The notes beneath the pieces were generated by a model. The model had not been told where the DNA came from, ran no database searches, and saw only the letters and a program-made list of their open reading frames with translations. DNA of 64,000 bases from Psychromonas sp. SA13A (GTDB lineage Bacteria; Pseudomonadota; Gammaproteobacteria; Enterobacterales; Psychromonadaceae), in the NCBI RefSeq assembly GCF_011378715.1, contig NZ_WTKU01000019.1:22210-86209 (forward strand), read 5' to 3'. The translations under genes and the position numbers were made by a program. Below are positions 47,242 through 57,426 of this stretch, in pieces. Within the stretch, counting starts at the first letter, position 1. The number at the start of each line of letters is the position of its first letter.

Positions 47242-48672
47242 ATGAAAATAACCTTACCTGAATATGAGCAAGCAAACGTATTAGTTGTCGGTGATGTCAT
47301 GCTAGATAGATATTGGCATGGTCCTGCAGCACGTATCTCTCCTGAAGCGCCTGTGCCTATCGTTAACGTTAAACAAATAGAAGAGCGTCCTGGTGGAGCG
47401 GCAAACGTTGCACTGAATATTGCTGCATTAGGCGCAAAGTCAAAAATAGTGGGCTTAGTGGGCGACGATGAAGCCGCACAATCGATTAAAGATAGCCTGC
47501 ATTCCGTACACGTAGAAACAGATTTTGTCACCGTTGCTAATGCACCGACAATTACAAAATTACGCGTATTAAGCCGCCACCAACAATTAATTCGTCTAGA
47601 TTTTGAAGAATCATTTGCTGATGTTGATAGTACAGCAATGATTAATAAGATGAGCAACGCATTAGATCAGTCTAATCCAGTGATTGTCTTTTCTGACTAC
47701 AATAAAGGATCATTGGCTGACGTACAAAAAATGATTCAACTTGCTAAAAGTCGTGGCGTCAAAGTCTTGGTTGACCCTAAAGGGACGAGTTTTGAAAAAT
47801 ATCGCGGCGCTACACTACTTACGCCTAATCTCTCTGAATTTGAAGGGGTTGTGGGGCATTGTAAAAATGATCAAGAACTATTTGAACGTGCTAGGCAGTT
47901 AATTAAAGATTTACAACTAGAAGCCTTGTTAGTGACTCGTAGTGAGCATGGTATGACTTTGATCCGTGAGCATGAAGAACCTTTTCACCTACCGACTCAA
48001 GCTCAAGAAGTCTTTGATGTGACCGGTGCAGGGGATACAGTGATTGCGGTATTAGCGGCCTCAATTGCTGCAGGTAGCAGCTTTGAAGATGCTTGTGCGC
48101 TAGCTAATGCTGGTGCAGGTGTTGTGGTAGGCAAAATTGGTACTTCAACAGTGAATACCATTGAGTTAGCAAATGCAGTCTATAGCCAACAAGAGATTGG
48201 CTTTGGTGTGCTAACCGAAAGCCAATTACAATTAGCAGTAAAATTAGCGCAGCATCGTGGAGAAAAGGTCGTCATGACTAATGGCTGCTTTGATATTTTA
48301 CATGCTGGCCATGTTTCCTATTTAAATACTGCTCGTGAACAAGGCGATAGACTAATTGTTGCAGTTAATAGTGATCAGTCTGTGCGTGATTTAAAAGGGG
48401 AAGGTCGTCCTATTAATACTGCCGACCGACGTATGGCTGTGTTAGCGGGGTTAGGTGCTGTGGATTGGGTGGTTGAGTTCTGTGAAGATACTCCACAGCG
48501 TTTGATTGCAGGTGTTTTACCTGATCTACTGGTTAAAGGTGGAGATTATACTCCTGAACAGATAGCTGGCGGTGCAGAAGTCATTGCCAATGGTGGCGAG
48601 GTACGAGTACTGCAGTTTAAAGATGGCTGCTCAACAACCGAGATCATTAAAACAATTCGTAATGAACGTTAA
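47242..48672 (+). CDS. hldE: Bifunctional heptose 7-phosphate kinase / heptose 1-phosphate adenyltransferase
   Basis: A 476-residue fusion enzyme for ADP-L-glycero-D-manno-heptose, the LPS inner-core sugar. Residues 1-320 are a ribokinase-type kinase ([27 protein letters not shown] and [20 protein letters not shown] with the catalytic Asp). Residues 340-476 are the nucleotidyltransferase ([16 protein letters not shown] with the HxGH motif). The length matches E. coli HldE (477). The start follows AGAGAGATAAA. Confidence 0.97.
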   Translation: MKITLPEYEQANVLVVGDVMLDRYWHGPAARISPEAPVPIVNVKQIEERPGGAANVALNIAALGAKSKIVGLVGDDEAAQSIKDSLHSVHVETDFVTVANAPTITKLRVLSRHQQLIRLDFEESFADVDSTAMINKMSNALDQSNPVIVFSDYNKGSLADVQKMIQLAKSRGVKVLVDPKGTSFEKYRGATLLTPNLSEFEGVVGHCKNDQELFERARQLIKDLQLEALLVTRSEHGMTLIREHEEPFHLPTQAQEVFDVTGAGDTVIAVLAASIAAGSSFEDACALANAGAGVVVGKIGTSTVNTIELANAVYSQQEIGFGVLTESQLQLAVKLAQHRGEKVVMTNGCFDILHAGHVSYLNTAREQGDRLIVAVNSDQSVRDLKGEGRPINTADRRMAVLAGLGAVDWVVEFCEDTPQRLIAGVLPDLLVKGGDYTPEQIAGGAEVIANGGEVRVLQFKDGCSTTEIIKTIRNER

Positions 48673-48697
48673 GATTAATTGAAAATTGACGATAATA

Positions 48698-48726
48698 AAA
48701 AGGGAAGCAGAAGCTTCCCTTTTTTG
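48698..48726 (+). terminator. Terminator of hldE
   Basis: Stem AAAGGGAAGC / GCTTCCCTTT with an AGAA loop is followed by T residues. Confidence 0.92.
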
Positions 48727-48822
48727 ATCTTAGCACTAGTTAATTTAGTACTTTTTAATTTGATGCTAGAACTTAGTATTTTATGTTAATAACAATGTCG
48801 ATGAATTGCTATTTTAGTGTTG

Positions 48823-50175
48823 TTACTTTTTAGCTTTTGAAATCTCAGAAACACTCGCATCTGGGCTCATTGATACATCTGTTAATCCTGCAGAGATATC
48901 AAAAATATCTTTCTCAGATAATGTACCCGCTGATAGTTTTAGTTGCAGCATGTTAATAATGTAATCATAACGAGCATTGGCTAATAAGTTTTCAGAGCTG
49001 TATAAGTTACGAGTAGCATCCAGAACGTCAACGATAGTACGAGTTCCTACTTCAAAGCTTGCTTCAGCAGCATCTAATGCACTTTGTGATGAAACAACCG
49101 TTTGCTCGTAAGCGCGAATAGAACTTAAAGAAGCTTGTACGTTGTTATAACCGCTGTTGATTTGTGCATCAGTACTACGGAAGCTTTGTACTAGATCTTC
49201 ACTTGCTACAACATAGTTAAATTGTGCTTGTTTAACACGAGAAGTAATACCGCCACCCGTGTAAATAGGCACATTTAAGCTAAGCCCAAAAGTAGCGGCT
49301 GTTGCATCATAAGATGTTGAGTTTGAATCATGGTAATTATAATCGTTGTAACCTAAACCAGCGGTGAAATCGAGCGTTGGCTCATGACCCGCTTCAGCTA
49401 ATTCTATATTCATTTTAGCCAGTTCTTTAGCGATACGTTTGCTATGTAAATCTAAATTATACTCTAACGCTTTGTTACGCCAAATTTTCACATCACCTTC
49501 AAGTGGCTGTGGGTCAAATGTTTTAGTGTTTAAGTACGCAACTTGTTTAACATCTTCACCAGTTAATTCACGTAACAAGTAATAATTATTAGCCAGTGTA
49601 TTTTCTGCTGTGATTAAATCAGCCACTGTTCTATCGTACTCAGCCTGCGCTTCATGCACGTCGGTAATAGCAATTAAACCCACATCAAAACGTTGTTTAG
49701 TTTGTTCTAGTTGACGCTCAACAGCACGCTTGTTCGCTTGCACAGATTTAACTGATTCGTCGGCACGTAATACATCAAAATATGCAGTAGCAGCGCGGAA
49801 TAATAAATCTTGAGCGGCATAACCGTAAATAGCAGCGTATTGTGTTGCTTGTTTCTCTGCTATATCAGTTTGTTGCCAGTAAGTGCCATTATAAAGTGAC
49901 TGTGTTAGCTCTAGACTCGCGCCATAGTTGGTGTTGGTATTAGTACTAATGCTTGATTGCACGTGGTTGGCATCTAACCCAAAACCAATTTGTGGTAATA
50001 AAACCGATTTTGATTCTGATACTTGCTCAACAAACACATCATATTGTGCCTTGCTTTTTAAAATAATGGGATCTTTGTATTTGGCTGTTTCATAAACTTG
50101 TTGTAGCGTATCAGCATTGACGGCAACACTTGATAAGCCTAGTAAGCTTGCAATATAAAGGCGTTTTAAATTCAT
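48823..50175 (-). CDS. tolC: Outer-membrane efflux protein TolC
   Basis: A 450-residue outer-membrane channel protein with a signal peptide (cut near SVAVNADTLQQ). The two internal repeats typical of TolC are visible through their paired helices, for instance ATAYFDVLRADESVKSVQANKRAVERQLEQTKQRFDVGL and the related EASFEVGTRTIVDVLDATRNLYSSENLLANARYDYI. It serves tripartite efflux pumps and type I secretion. It is divergent from nudF, as in E. coli, and a little shorter than E. coli TolC (493). Confidence 0.94.
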   Translation of the reverse strand: MNLKRLYIASLLGLSSVAVNADTLQQVYETAKYKDPIILKSKAQYDVFVEQVSESKSVLLPQIGFGLDANHVQSSISTNTNTNYGASLELTQSLYNGTYWQQTDIAEKQATQYAAIYGYAAQDLLFRAATAYFDVLRADESVKSVQANKRAVERQLEQTKQRFDVGLIAITDVHEAQAEYDRTVADLITAENTLANNYYLLRELTGEDVKQVAYLNTKTFDPQPLEGDVKIWRNKALEYNLDLHSKRIAKELAKMNIELAEAGHEPTLDFTAGLGYNDYNYHDSNSTSYDATAATFGLSLNVPIYTGGGITSRVKQAQFNYVVASEDLVQSFRSTDAQINSGYNNVQASLSSIRAYEQTVVSSQSALDAAEASFEVGTRTIVDVLDATRNLYSSENLLANARYDYIINMLQLKLSAGTLSEKDIFDISAGLTDVSMSPDASVSEISKAKK

Positions 50176-50603
50176 GGTATGGAAATCCTGTTGAATGTGT
50201 TTTTGCTAATATGAAGAAAGGCTAATTTTTAATATTGTAGGGTATTATAAAAACCTATTTTTAACTATTACTTGTTGCTTAATAATACAATAAAAATTTG
50301 AATTAAATTGCATTTCTTTTTGCTTTATAATAGGGATTTCACTATATACAAATGATTTTTAAAGCGATTTTAAAAAAATTGTGTGTCTGTGTCATCATTA
50401 ACTTTAATCATTAATTATAATGTTTATCCTATAACTTTTTAAAAAATGAGTAAATCGTTTATTGGTGCAGTTTATGCATTTAAGTATTTCATTTACACGC
50501 TCAATCATAGGTCATTAGCGATATTGCAAACGTGCCCTAAACGAGTGATTTCAACTCATATCAGGTTACTGCATATGTTAAACAAATAATGAAAGGGAAA
50601 ATA
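50176..50603. other. Shared tolC/nudF control region
   Basis: This 428-bp AT-rich spacer contains the divergent promoters of tolC and nudF. No ORF or specific operator is recognisable. Confidence 0.5.
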
Positions 50604-51200
50604 ATGTACGACAAAAATGATGTAGAAATATTAGGCTGTGAATCACTTTATAAAGGTTTTTTTAAATGTAATAAATTCACTTTAAAGCATAAATTATTTT
50701 CTGGTGAATGGAGCAAACCTATTCAACGTGAATTTTTTGAAAGAGGTAAAGCGGCGGCTTTATTAGCCTATGACAAAGCACAAGATGCGGTGATCTTAGT
50801 TGAACAGTTTCGTTTTGGCGCGATGGATAGCAAGCAGTCTCCTTGGTTGTTAGAATTAATTGCCGGCATGATTGATGAAGGTGAAGATGCACAAGAGGTG
50901 GCAAAGCGAGAAGCATTTGAAGAAGCAGGATTAGTCATTGAACAATGCCAATTTATGCTCAGTTATTTTGTGAGCCCCGGCGGTACCACTGAAACTATCG
51001 ATTTATTTGTAGCGAATGTCGATAGTCGTAATGTGGAAGGTGTTTTTGGCTTAGCTGAAGAGGGTGAAGATATTCGAGTTCATGTGGTCCCTAGAGAGCA
51101 AGCTTACCAATGGGTGCAATCTGGAAAGATTGATAATGCGGCAACTATTATTGGATTGCAGTGGTTGCAACTAAATTATAAAAATGGCTTAAATATTTAA
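50604..51200 (+). CDS. nudF: ADP-ribose diphosphatase
   Basis: A 198-residue Nudix hydrolase that cleaves ADP-ribose to AMP and ribose 5-phosphate. The Nudix box is complete: GMIDEGEDAQEVAKREAFEE followed by AGL, around residue 95. AFFERGKAAALLAYD-type sequence precedes it, as in E. coli NudF. The frame opens at an ATG at 50589, but AAAGGG seven bases before ATG 50604 supports the latter. It heads the nudF-cpdA-yqiA-parE row. Confidence 0.94.
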   Translation: MYDKNDVEILGCESLYKGFFKCNKFTLKHKLFSGEWSKPIQREFFERGKAAALLAYDKAQDAVILVEQFRFGAMDSKQSPWLLELIAGMIDEGEDAQEVAKREAFEEAGLVIEQCQFMLSYFVSPGGTTETIDLFVANVDSRNVEGVFGLAEEGEDIRVHVVPREQAYQWVQSGKIDNAATIIGLQWLQLNYKNGLNI

Positions 51201-51383
51201 TTTTTTACTTATTTTTTTACTCACTACACATTTAGAGTTATTAAAATGTGGTTTTGTCGACATTTTTAATCATTAATTCCTTTTCATTATTGTGAGAATG
51301 ATAAAATAAATAACTGAATTTTAATAAAAATGACCATTTAGCGTGGTGTGTTAACTATAAAACTTAGAGTGAATAATATAAAA

Positions 51384-52220
51384 ATGAATGGTGTACTTCA
51401 GACGGTAGCAACGCTAAATGCGGATCACAAGGGGGAGGTAAAGTTATTACAAATTACCGACACCCATCTTTTTGCTGACAGAGAAAAAGACTTATTAGGC
51501 ATTAAAACAGTCGATAGTTATGATGCTGTTATAGAGCATGCCCAGCAATACACCGCTAAATGTGCTGCAGTTTTGTGCACCGGTGATTTGTCACAGGATC
51601 ATTCTACTCAGTCTTATGTTGATTTCAGTGAGCGTATTAAAACATTAAAAATGCCTTGTTATTGGTTGCCAGGCAATCATGATATGCAAGAAGTGATGTT
51701 GCCTGCTTTATTGAACGAAGGACTTGCGCAAACCAAACAAATCATCAGCGAACATTGGCAAATTATTTTATTGGACTCTCAAGTCTCGGGTGTACCTTAC
51801 GGTCATCTCAGTGAGTCACAATTATTTTTCCTAGAAGATAAGCTTAAGCAGTACCCAAACAAACATACCTTGATTGCAATTCATCACCATGTGTTGCCAG
51901 TAGGTTCAGCTTGGTTAGACCAACATATTTTGAAAAACAATGCGCAGCTTATTGAACTGATCAGTCAGTTCAATAATGTGAAAGCGGTTTTATCTGGTCA
52001 TGTTCACCAAGCTTTTGATGTCACCAAAAAAGGGGTACGTTACCTAACTAGTCCATCTACCTGTGTACAATTTAAACCACAAAGTGATGATTTTGCTGTT
52101 GATGATAAAGCACCTGGGTATCGCTATTTAACACTTACAAAATCAGGTAAAATAAACACCCAAGTTGAGCGTATTGATATTGGAGAGTTTGTTACTGATG
52201 TGAATGCGACCGGATACTAA
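51384..52220 (+). CDS. cpdA: 3',5'-cyclic AMP phosphodiesterase
   Basis: A 278-residue class III cAMP phosphodiesterase of the calcineurin-like fold. Metal ligands are visible in LLQITDTHLFAD, CTGDLSQDHS, LPGNHDMQ, IAIHHHVLPVGSAWLD and LSGHVHQAFD. A GTG at 51348 and another at 51369 are in frame; homology with E. coli CpdA, which starts about 18 residues before the QITDTH motif, favours ATG 51384. It tunes cAMP-CRP signalling. yqiB, usually between nudF and cpdA, is missing. Confidence 0.93.
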   Translation: MNGVLQTVATLNADHKGEVKLLQITDTHLFADREKDLLGIKTVDSYDAVIEHAQQYTAKCAAVLCTGDLSQDHSTQSYVDFSERIKTLKMPCYWLPGNHDMQEVMLPALLNEGLAQTKQIISEHWQIILLDSQVSGVPYGHLSESQLFFLEDKLKQYPNKHTLIAIHHHVLPVGSAWLDQHILKNNAQLIELISQFNNVKAVLSGHVHQAFDVTKKGVRYLTSPSTCVQFKPQSDDFAVDDKAPGYRYLTLTKSGKINTQVERIDIGEFVTDVNATGY

Positions 52221-52421
52221 ATAATCTCAATGCGGAATAAGTAAAACAAGCTAGCGTAGCTATTTTTTCGTTAAACTATTCTGCAGTAAGCCGTTATTGC
52301 TTTTATCGTCCCTATAGCAGTGAACAAAACCAATAATGACTGAAATTTAACTCATTAACTTATAGAAACGAAAATAACTTCTGTTTGCATTACTCTGGCC
52401 TGAAGTTAAATAAGAGGCAAA

Positions 52422-53009
52422 ATGACAACCGCTAACATAACCAAAGTATTGCTTTCACTTCATGGTTTTCATAGCTCTCCTGCATCACTTAAAGCACAAC
52501 AAATGCGTGATTATTTGTTGTTAGAATATCCTGAAATTCATTTCGTTTGCCCGCAACTTCCCGTCTACCCTGAAGATATGTGGTCTGTCATTGAATCTAT
52601 CTTCAAACAATATGATGGATGTGAAATAGGGGTTATGGGTAGTTCTTTAGGTGGATTTCTGGCGACCAAGGTGGCTCAGCAATATGCGGTAAAAGTGGTA
52701 CTCATTAACCCTGCAGTAACACCCAATATTTTGCTAGATTTCTACCAAGGTGATCAGACTCATCCCTATCTTCAGCAGCAATACATTATTAACGCTGATT
52801 ATATTGAACAGCTCAAGGCTTTGCATGTTGAGCAAATTAACTATCCAGATAATATTTGGGTGTTATTACAACAGCAAGATGAAGTTTTAGACTACCGAGA
52901 TGCAATAAAAAAATATAAACAATGTAAAATAACCTGTGAAAATGGGGGCGATCATAGCTTTATTGGCTTTGAACGTTATGTTGCAGAAATAATTCATTTT
53001 CTTTACTAA
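52422..53009 (+). CDS. yqiA: YqiA-family esterase (alpha/beta hydrolase)
   Basis: A 195-residue hydrolase of the UPF0227/YqiA family. LLSLHGFHSSPASLKAQQMRDYL is the opening; the nucleophile elbow is GVMGSSLGGFLATKVA (Ser about 76); the acid lies in QQQDEVLDY and the catalytic His in GGDHSFIGFE. It has weak esterase activity on short esters in E. coli, and no known physiological substrate. It precedes parE, as in E. coli. Confidence 0.93.
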   Translation: MTTANITKVLLSLHGFHSSPASLKAQQMRDYLLLEYPEIHFVCPQLPVYPEDMWSVIESIFKQYDGCEIGVMGSSLGGFLATKVAQQYAVKVVLINPAVTPNILLDFYQGDQTHPYLQQQYIINADYIEQLKALHVEQINYPDNIWVLLQQQDEVLDYRDAIKKYKQCKITCENGGDHSFIGFERYVAEIIHFLY

Positions 53010-53108
53010 ATACATACAATCAACTGTTTTGTTCTGTGGTAACTTACGCGCAGAATTAACAACCATTAAACTTCATCATTATTAAACAGAATAACCATAG
53101 GTGCATGC

Positions 53109-54998
53109 ATGAGCGAACAATATAATTCAGATTCCATTGAAGTATTAAACGGACTCGATCCCGTTCGTCATCGACCTGGTATGTATACTGAAACCAATCG
53201 ACCAAATCATTTAGCTCAAGAAGTAATTGATAACTCGGTAGATGAAGCATTAGCAGGTCATGCAAGTTCTATACAAGTGATACTTCACGAAGACCAGTCT
53301 TTAGAAGTTATTGATGATGGTCGAGGTATGCCGATTGATATGCATCCAGAAGAGAAAATATCAGGTGTTGAATTAATCTTTTGTAAGTTACACGCCGGCG
53401 GTAAATTTTCTGGTAAAAATTATGAAATATCTGGTGGTTTGCATGGTGTTGGTATTTCCGTAGTTAATGCGCTTTCTACGCGTGTTGATGTACAAATTCG
53501 TCGTGATGCAAAAATATTTCATATTGCCTTTGAAAATGGTGACAAAGTAGAAGAGCTAAGTGAAATCGGCGTTTGTGGAAAGCGTAATACCGGTACTAGC
53601 GTGCACTTTAGACCTGACCCAAAATACTTTGATAGTTTTAAATTCTCTGTTTCACGCCTATTACATTTATTAAAAGCTAAAGCCGTACTATGTCCGGGTT
53701 TAACTATTAAATTTAAAGATAAAGTGAATAAAAATAATTATGAATGGTGCTATCAAGATGGCCTAAATGATTATTTATTAGAAGCCGTTGCAGAGAACGA
53801 ATTATTACCATCTGTGCCTTTTGTTGGTAAGTTTTCTGCCAACAGTGAAATGGCTGACTGGGCCGTAGTATGGCTGCCAGAAGGCGGCGACTCTATTACT
53901 GAAAGTTACGTTAACTTGATCCCAACCTCGCAAGGTGGGACGCATGTTAATGGTTTCCGACAAGGCTTGTTGGATGCGATGCGCGAATTTTGTGATATTC
54001 GTAATATTCTACCACGTGGTATTAAATTAAGTCCGGAAGATATCTGGGATAAGTGCAGCTATGTACTGTCTGTAAAAATTAAAGAGCCACAATTTGCAGG
54101 GCAAACAAAAGAACGTTTATCTTCTCGTCAATGTTCAGTTTTTGTTTCAGGTGTTGTTAAAGATGCCTTTAGTTTATGGTTAAACGCAAATGTAAATGAG
54201 GCGGAAGCCTTAGCTGAATTCTGTATTAATAATGCCCAAGCTCGTAATCGTAAAAGCAAAAAAGTCGCACGTAAAAAAATCACGCAAGGGCCTGCTTTAC
54301 CAGGTAAATTAACTGATTGTTCCACACCAGACCCAATGCGAGGTGAGCTGTTTTTAGTTGAAGGGGACTCAGCTGGCGGTAGTGCGAAACAAGCTCGAGA
54401 CCGTGAATTTCAAGCTATTATGCCATTACGAGGTAAAATAAAAAATACCTGGGAAGATGAGTCCGATGTCATTTTAAGCTCAGAAGAAATTCACAATATA
54501 TCAATAGCAATTGGTATTGACCCTGCCTCTACAGACTTGTCTGGATTACGCTATGGAAAAATTTGTATTCTTGCCGATGCGGATTCCGATGGATTACATA
54601 TTGCGACCTTAATTTGTGCTTTGTTTGTTCGTCATTTTAGAGCTGTTGTTGAAGCCGGTAACTTCTATGTAGCAATGCCACCTCTATATCGAATCGATAT
54701 CGGTAAAGAAGTTTATTATGCTTTAGATGAGTCTGAAAAAGATGGCATATTAGATCGCATTAAAGCAGAGAAAAAACGTGGCAAAGTTAACGTTCAACGA
54801 TTCAAAGGTCTGGGTGAAATGAACCCTCTACAATTGCGTGAAACCACCATGGATCCGAATACACGTCGCTTAGTACAATTGACCATTGATGATGCTGATA
54901 AAATGATGGAAATGATGGATATGTTGCTCGCTAAAAAACGTGCAGGAGACCGTAAAATGTGGTTAGAAGCAAGTGGTGATATGGCTGCAATTGATTGA
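53109..54998 (+). CDS. parE: DNA topoisomerase IV subunit B
   Basis: A 629-residue GHKL ATPase subunit of topoisomerase IV, which unlinks daughter chromosomes together with ParC. The ATP site includes EVIDNSVDEALAG, VIDDGRGMPIDMHPEE and ISGGLHGVGISVVNAL. The TOPRIM domain starts at ELFLVEGDSAGGSAKQARDRE and holds ILADADSDGLHIATL. RFKGLGEMNP is in the tail. The length matches E. coli ParE (630). parC is not in the window. Confidence 0.98.
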   Translation: MSEQYNSDSIEVLNGLDPVRHRPGMYTETNRPNHLAQEVIDNSVDEALAGHASSIQVILHEDQSLEVIDDGRGMPIDMHPEEKISGVELIFCKLHAGGKFSGKNYEISGGLHGVGISVVNALSTRVDVQIRRDAKIFHIAFENGDKVEELSEIGVCGKRNTGTSVHFRPDPKYFDSFKFSVSRLLHLLKAKAVLCPGLTIKFKDKVNKNNYEWCYQDGLNDYLLEAVAENELLPSVPFVGKFSANSEMADWAVVWLPEGGDSITESYVNLIPTSQGGTHVNGFRQGLLDAMREFCDIRNILPRGIKLSPEDIWDKCSYVLSVKIKEPQFAGQTKERLSSRQCSVFVSGVVKDAFSLWLNANVNEAEALAEFCINNAQARNRKSKKVARKKITQGPALPGKLTDCSTPDPMRGELFLVEGDSAGGSAKQARDREFQAIMPLRGKIKNTWEDESDVILSSEEIHNISIAIGIDPASTDLSGLRYGKICILADADSDGLHIATLICALFVRHFRAVVEAGNFYVAMPPLYRIDIGKEVYYALDESEKDGILDRIKAEKKRGKVNVQRFKGLGEMNPLQLRETTMDPNTRRLVQLTIDDADKMMEMMDMLLAKKRAGDRKMWLEASGDMAAID

Positions 54999-55207
54999 TA
55001 TGTTTAAAGAATAAGTTGTCGTTGTTTAAAGCATAAGCTGTCCTAAATAAAGCATAAACTTGCATCTATTCCTCTGTATTAGAACGATTGATACAGAGGA
55101 AATACGCCAGGTAAAATGACTGCTTTCTAATGATACCCTTACCCCTTAGATAACCTGCGGTTGTTAATCATTTTTTAATTAGCTTCCAACTGGTTTTTAA
55201 CTGCTCG

Positions 55208-56257
55208 CTATTGATAGCTAAATGAGTATGACTGCTCACTGCTTATTTTATCTTGCCCTTTCAACGCGGGCATAAAGCGCTCGTTTTCTATAAAGTTTAA
55301 TACGGCTTTATCAAGCATTTCATGACCGCTAGATGTTGTTAATTTTACCGCCATCGTTTGTCCATTTTTCATGACTATCATTGTTGCTTTTACTTGTCCT
55401 TTTTGTTGTCTTAAAGCTGCCCGCTGAGGGTATTTAGGCTTTTTACCTGAAATGGCGACGGCTTCCTGTAATGCTGTTAGTTTATCGATACTTTTTGCGT
55501 TGATCTTTTTCGGTTCGCTTCTTGACATTGAAGCCTGCTCTGGTGGCTTTTTTGCTATGATTTTAATTTTATTATTACGAATAATTTGTGCTGGATTATT
55601 AATCGGTAATGTCGAAGCAATGGATGTTAAAACCCTATTTTCATTAAGGCCGTCGTCATTAAGGCCGTCGTCATTAAGGCCGCCGGAGGAGGAGCTGATA
55701 TTTTTTACTTTTTTACTCGGTTTACTGTTAGTTATTTTTTTAGGAATTAGAGCAGGTAAGTTAATCATATTTTGGTTAAATATAAACTCTTTTAATAGCG
55801 CATCGTCGGTACTCAGATGATTTTTAATACTGTGTTGATGGCGTGTTTTAGCCTGTTGATAATCGGGTTGGATTACTTCTAACAGATAAGCTTCTGTTGT
55901 GATGGATGCCGATTGTTGTTCGGTTATGCTATCAATTATTGATGCTGCCTGTTGTTTAGATTGCGGTGCTATCTGCAGTTTTTGGTCGCTTCGTTGTTGA
56001 TTAATGTGCTGTCGATTACTAGTAAGGGGCGCTTCTTGTTCTTTGATTATTGTTGTAGAAGCGGATATTTTCAAAGGTGAGGCTGCTTTGGTTATCGGTG
56101 TTTCTGTTAATATCGGTTGGGTTATTTCCGTTACCTTTTTTGTTGTTAACTGCTTAACTTGATTGCTTGGTAATAGATCTTCATGAAAATAGAAAAATAC
56201 TGCATATAATAAAAAGCTTATGATAATAAAAGGGAAGTAGTGATAAGCTGATTTCAT
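55208..56257 (-). CDS. TonB-like energy transducer
   Basis: A 349-residue protein with an N-terminal membrane anchor (about 5-23), a long periplasmic region rich in Gln, Ser, Lys and Thr, and a C-terminal TonB domain (about 265-349) containing GKKPKYPQRAALRQQKGQVKATMIV. TonB transfers proton-motive energy to outer-membrane receptors. A GLNDD pentapeptide is repeated about three times (near residue 195), encoded by a 15-nt tandem repeat. It follows an ExbB-like gene, but no ExbD gene is present. The substrate is unknown. Confidence 0.8.
   Translation of the reverse strand: MKSAYHYFPFIIISFLLYAVFFYFHEDLLPSNQVKQLTTKKVTEITQPILTETPITKAASPLKISASTTIIKEQEAPLTSNRQHINQQRSDQKLQIAPQSKQQAASIIDSITEQQSASITTEAYLLEVIQPDYQQAKTRHQHSIKNHLSTDDALLKEFIFNQNMINLPALIPKKITNSKPSKKVKNISSSSGGLNDDGLNDDGLNENRVLTSIASTLPINNPAQIIRNNKIKIIAKKPPEQASMSRSEPKKINAKSIDKLTALQEAVAISGKKPKYPQRAALRQQKGQVKATMIVMKNGQTMAVKLTTSSGHEMLDKAVLNFIENERFMPALKGQDKISSEQSYSFSYQ
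55641..55685. repeat. 15-nt in-frame repeat inside the tonB-like gene
   Basis: Three copies of TCATTAAGGCCGTCG (the third with one change) start at 55641, 55656 and 55671. They encode the GLNDD repeats on the minus strand, so copy-number changes would keep the frame. Confidence 0.95.
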
Positions 56258-56371
56258 ATACTAGGTGCCTTAATGTCCGTTGAAGTTGTTAGTCTGTTTT
56301 GGCTTTGAAAATTAATGGACCTTGAAAATTAATGAGCATAACAACTTAATGGGGATAACAATGCCAATAAG

Positions 56372-57325
56372 TTATTTCTTTAGTATAGGCTTTTCATCTG
56401 TATTCGCATCAGTAGGATCGAGTGTTTGATCATACATTTTAGCAATTGAAGATGGACTGACTCGTTTGATGTCTTCAGTTTGAGGATGAATAGTTACATT
56501 TACCTCCCCCGTTTCCTTCGAAAATTCATAATGATAAGGCATGCTTGTTTGTTCTGATACGGGATCATTTTGAATGTTTTCCGTAGGAGTTGTCTGCAGC
56601 GTATTGTTAACAATCAGCGTCGCTTCATTGGCTAAGTTGTTGGTTGTGCTATTGATTAAGCTTTGCTGTTGGCAAAGGTGATTAAACTGAGCAAGTATGG
56701 TGTCTAGATGTAAGCGTACTGTGTTAATAAAAACACCAAACAAGTGATAAGGTAATAAAGCCAAAATCATCACAATGAGGCTAGCCGCTACTGGAACTAA
56801 TGCCTGCGAAATCATCACTAACAGCCCTTGATTATTGCTGCTATTTTCTTCTGCAATAATCGGTAGAAGCGCAATGCAGCACAGCAAAGCACCTATCGCC
56901 CCTAGCATCGGAGAAATGATGGCGATAGTACGCAATAACGATTGTCCTCGTGAGAGCTTATTTATCTGTATAGCAGCATAGGCTTGCATTTTTTCTATGG
57001 GAGAAGTAGGTAACCCTTCAATACCATGAGCCAACATTTTTAATGCGGGTGTCGATGTTTTTTGACAGGCCAATAAGGCGTCGGTCTTTTGGTGTTTATT
57101 TAAAGCGGCAAAACACTCTTGTAGTGTAAAGCGCTCCCGTTGAAAATAATAAATAGCCCAAAAGAACAAGCGCTCTAGTGTCACAATAGTTGTGACAAAA
57201 GATAACAACAGTAATAACCACATAATCATGCCCATTACCCCACCTTGTTGGAACCAAAGAGGTGTGTTTTCAGCTACTATTGAGGTTAATGATTGATATG
57301 AAGTCGCGCTTGTTTCTATACTCAT
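56372..57325 (-). CDS. ExbB/TolQ-like proton channel protein, divergent
   Basis: A 317-residue MotA/TolQ/ExbB-family protein. Membrane segments are near 28-50, 133-158 and 168-195. LLRTIAIISPMLGAIGALLCCIALLPII and ALVPVAASLIVMILALLPYHLF align with the second and third helices of ExbB, though several conserved residues (such as the GT pair in 'LLGTV') differ. A hydrophilic tail of about 100 residues, including the stretch GEVNVTIHPQTED, is not part of normal ExbB. It precedes the TonB-like gene on the same strand. Confidence 0.75.
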   Translation of the reverse strand: MSIETSATSYQSLTSIVAENTPLWFQQGGVMGMIMWLLLLLSFVTTIVTLERLFFWAIYYFQRERFTLQECFAALNKHQKTDALLACQKTSTPALKMLAHGIEGLPTSPIEKMQAYAAIQINKLSRGQSLLRTIAIISPMLGAIGALLCCIALLPIIAEENSSNNQGLLVMISQALVPVAASLIVMILALLPYHLFGVFINTVRLHLDTILAQFNHLCQQQSLINSTTNNLANEATLIVNNTLQTTPTENIQNDPVSEQTSMPYHYEFSKETGEVNVTIHPQTEDIKRVSPSSIAKMYDQTLDPTDANTDEKPILKK

Positions 57326-57426
57326 TATCGCTGCGTCCTAGCATCAAAATGAACAAAATAGGGAGTGATCATTCAAAGAGCGCTCAACGAACACTCTGCA
57401 AATATTTCACGAATATTGAGCAAATA

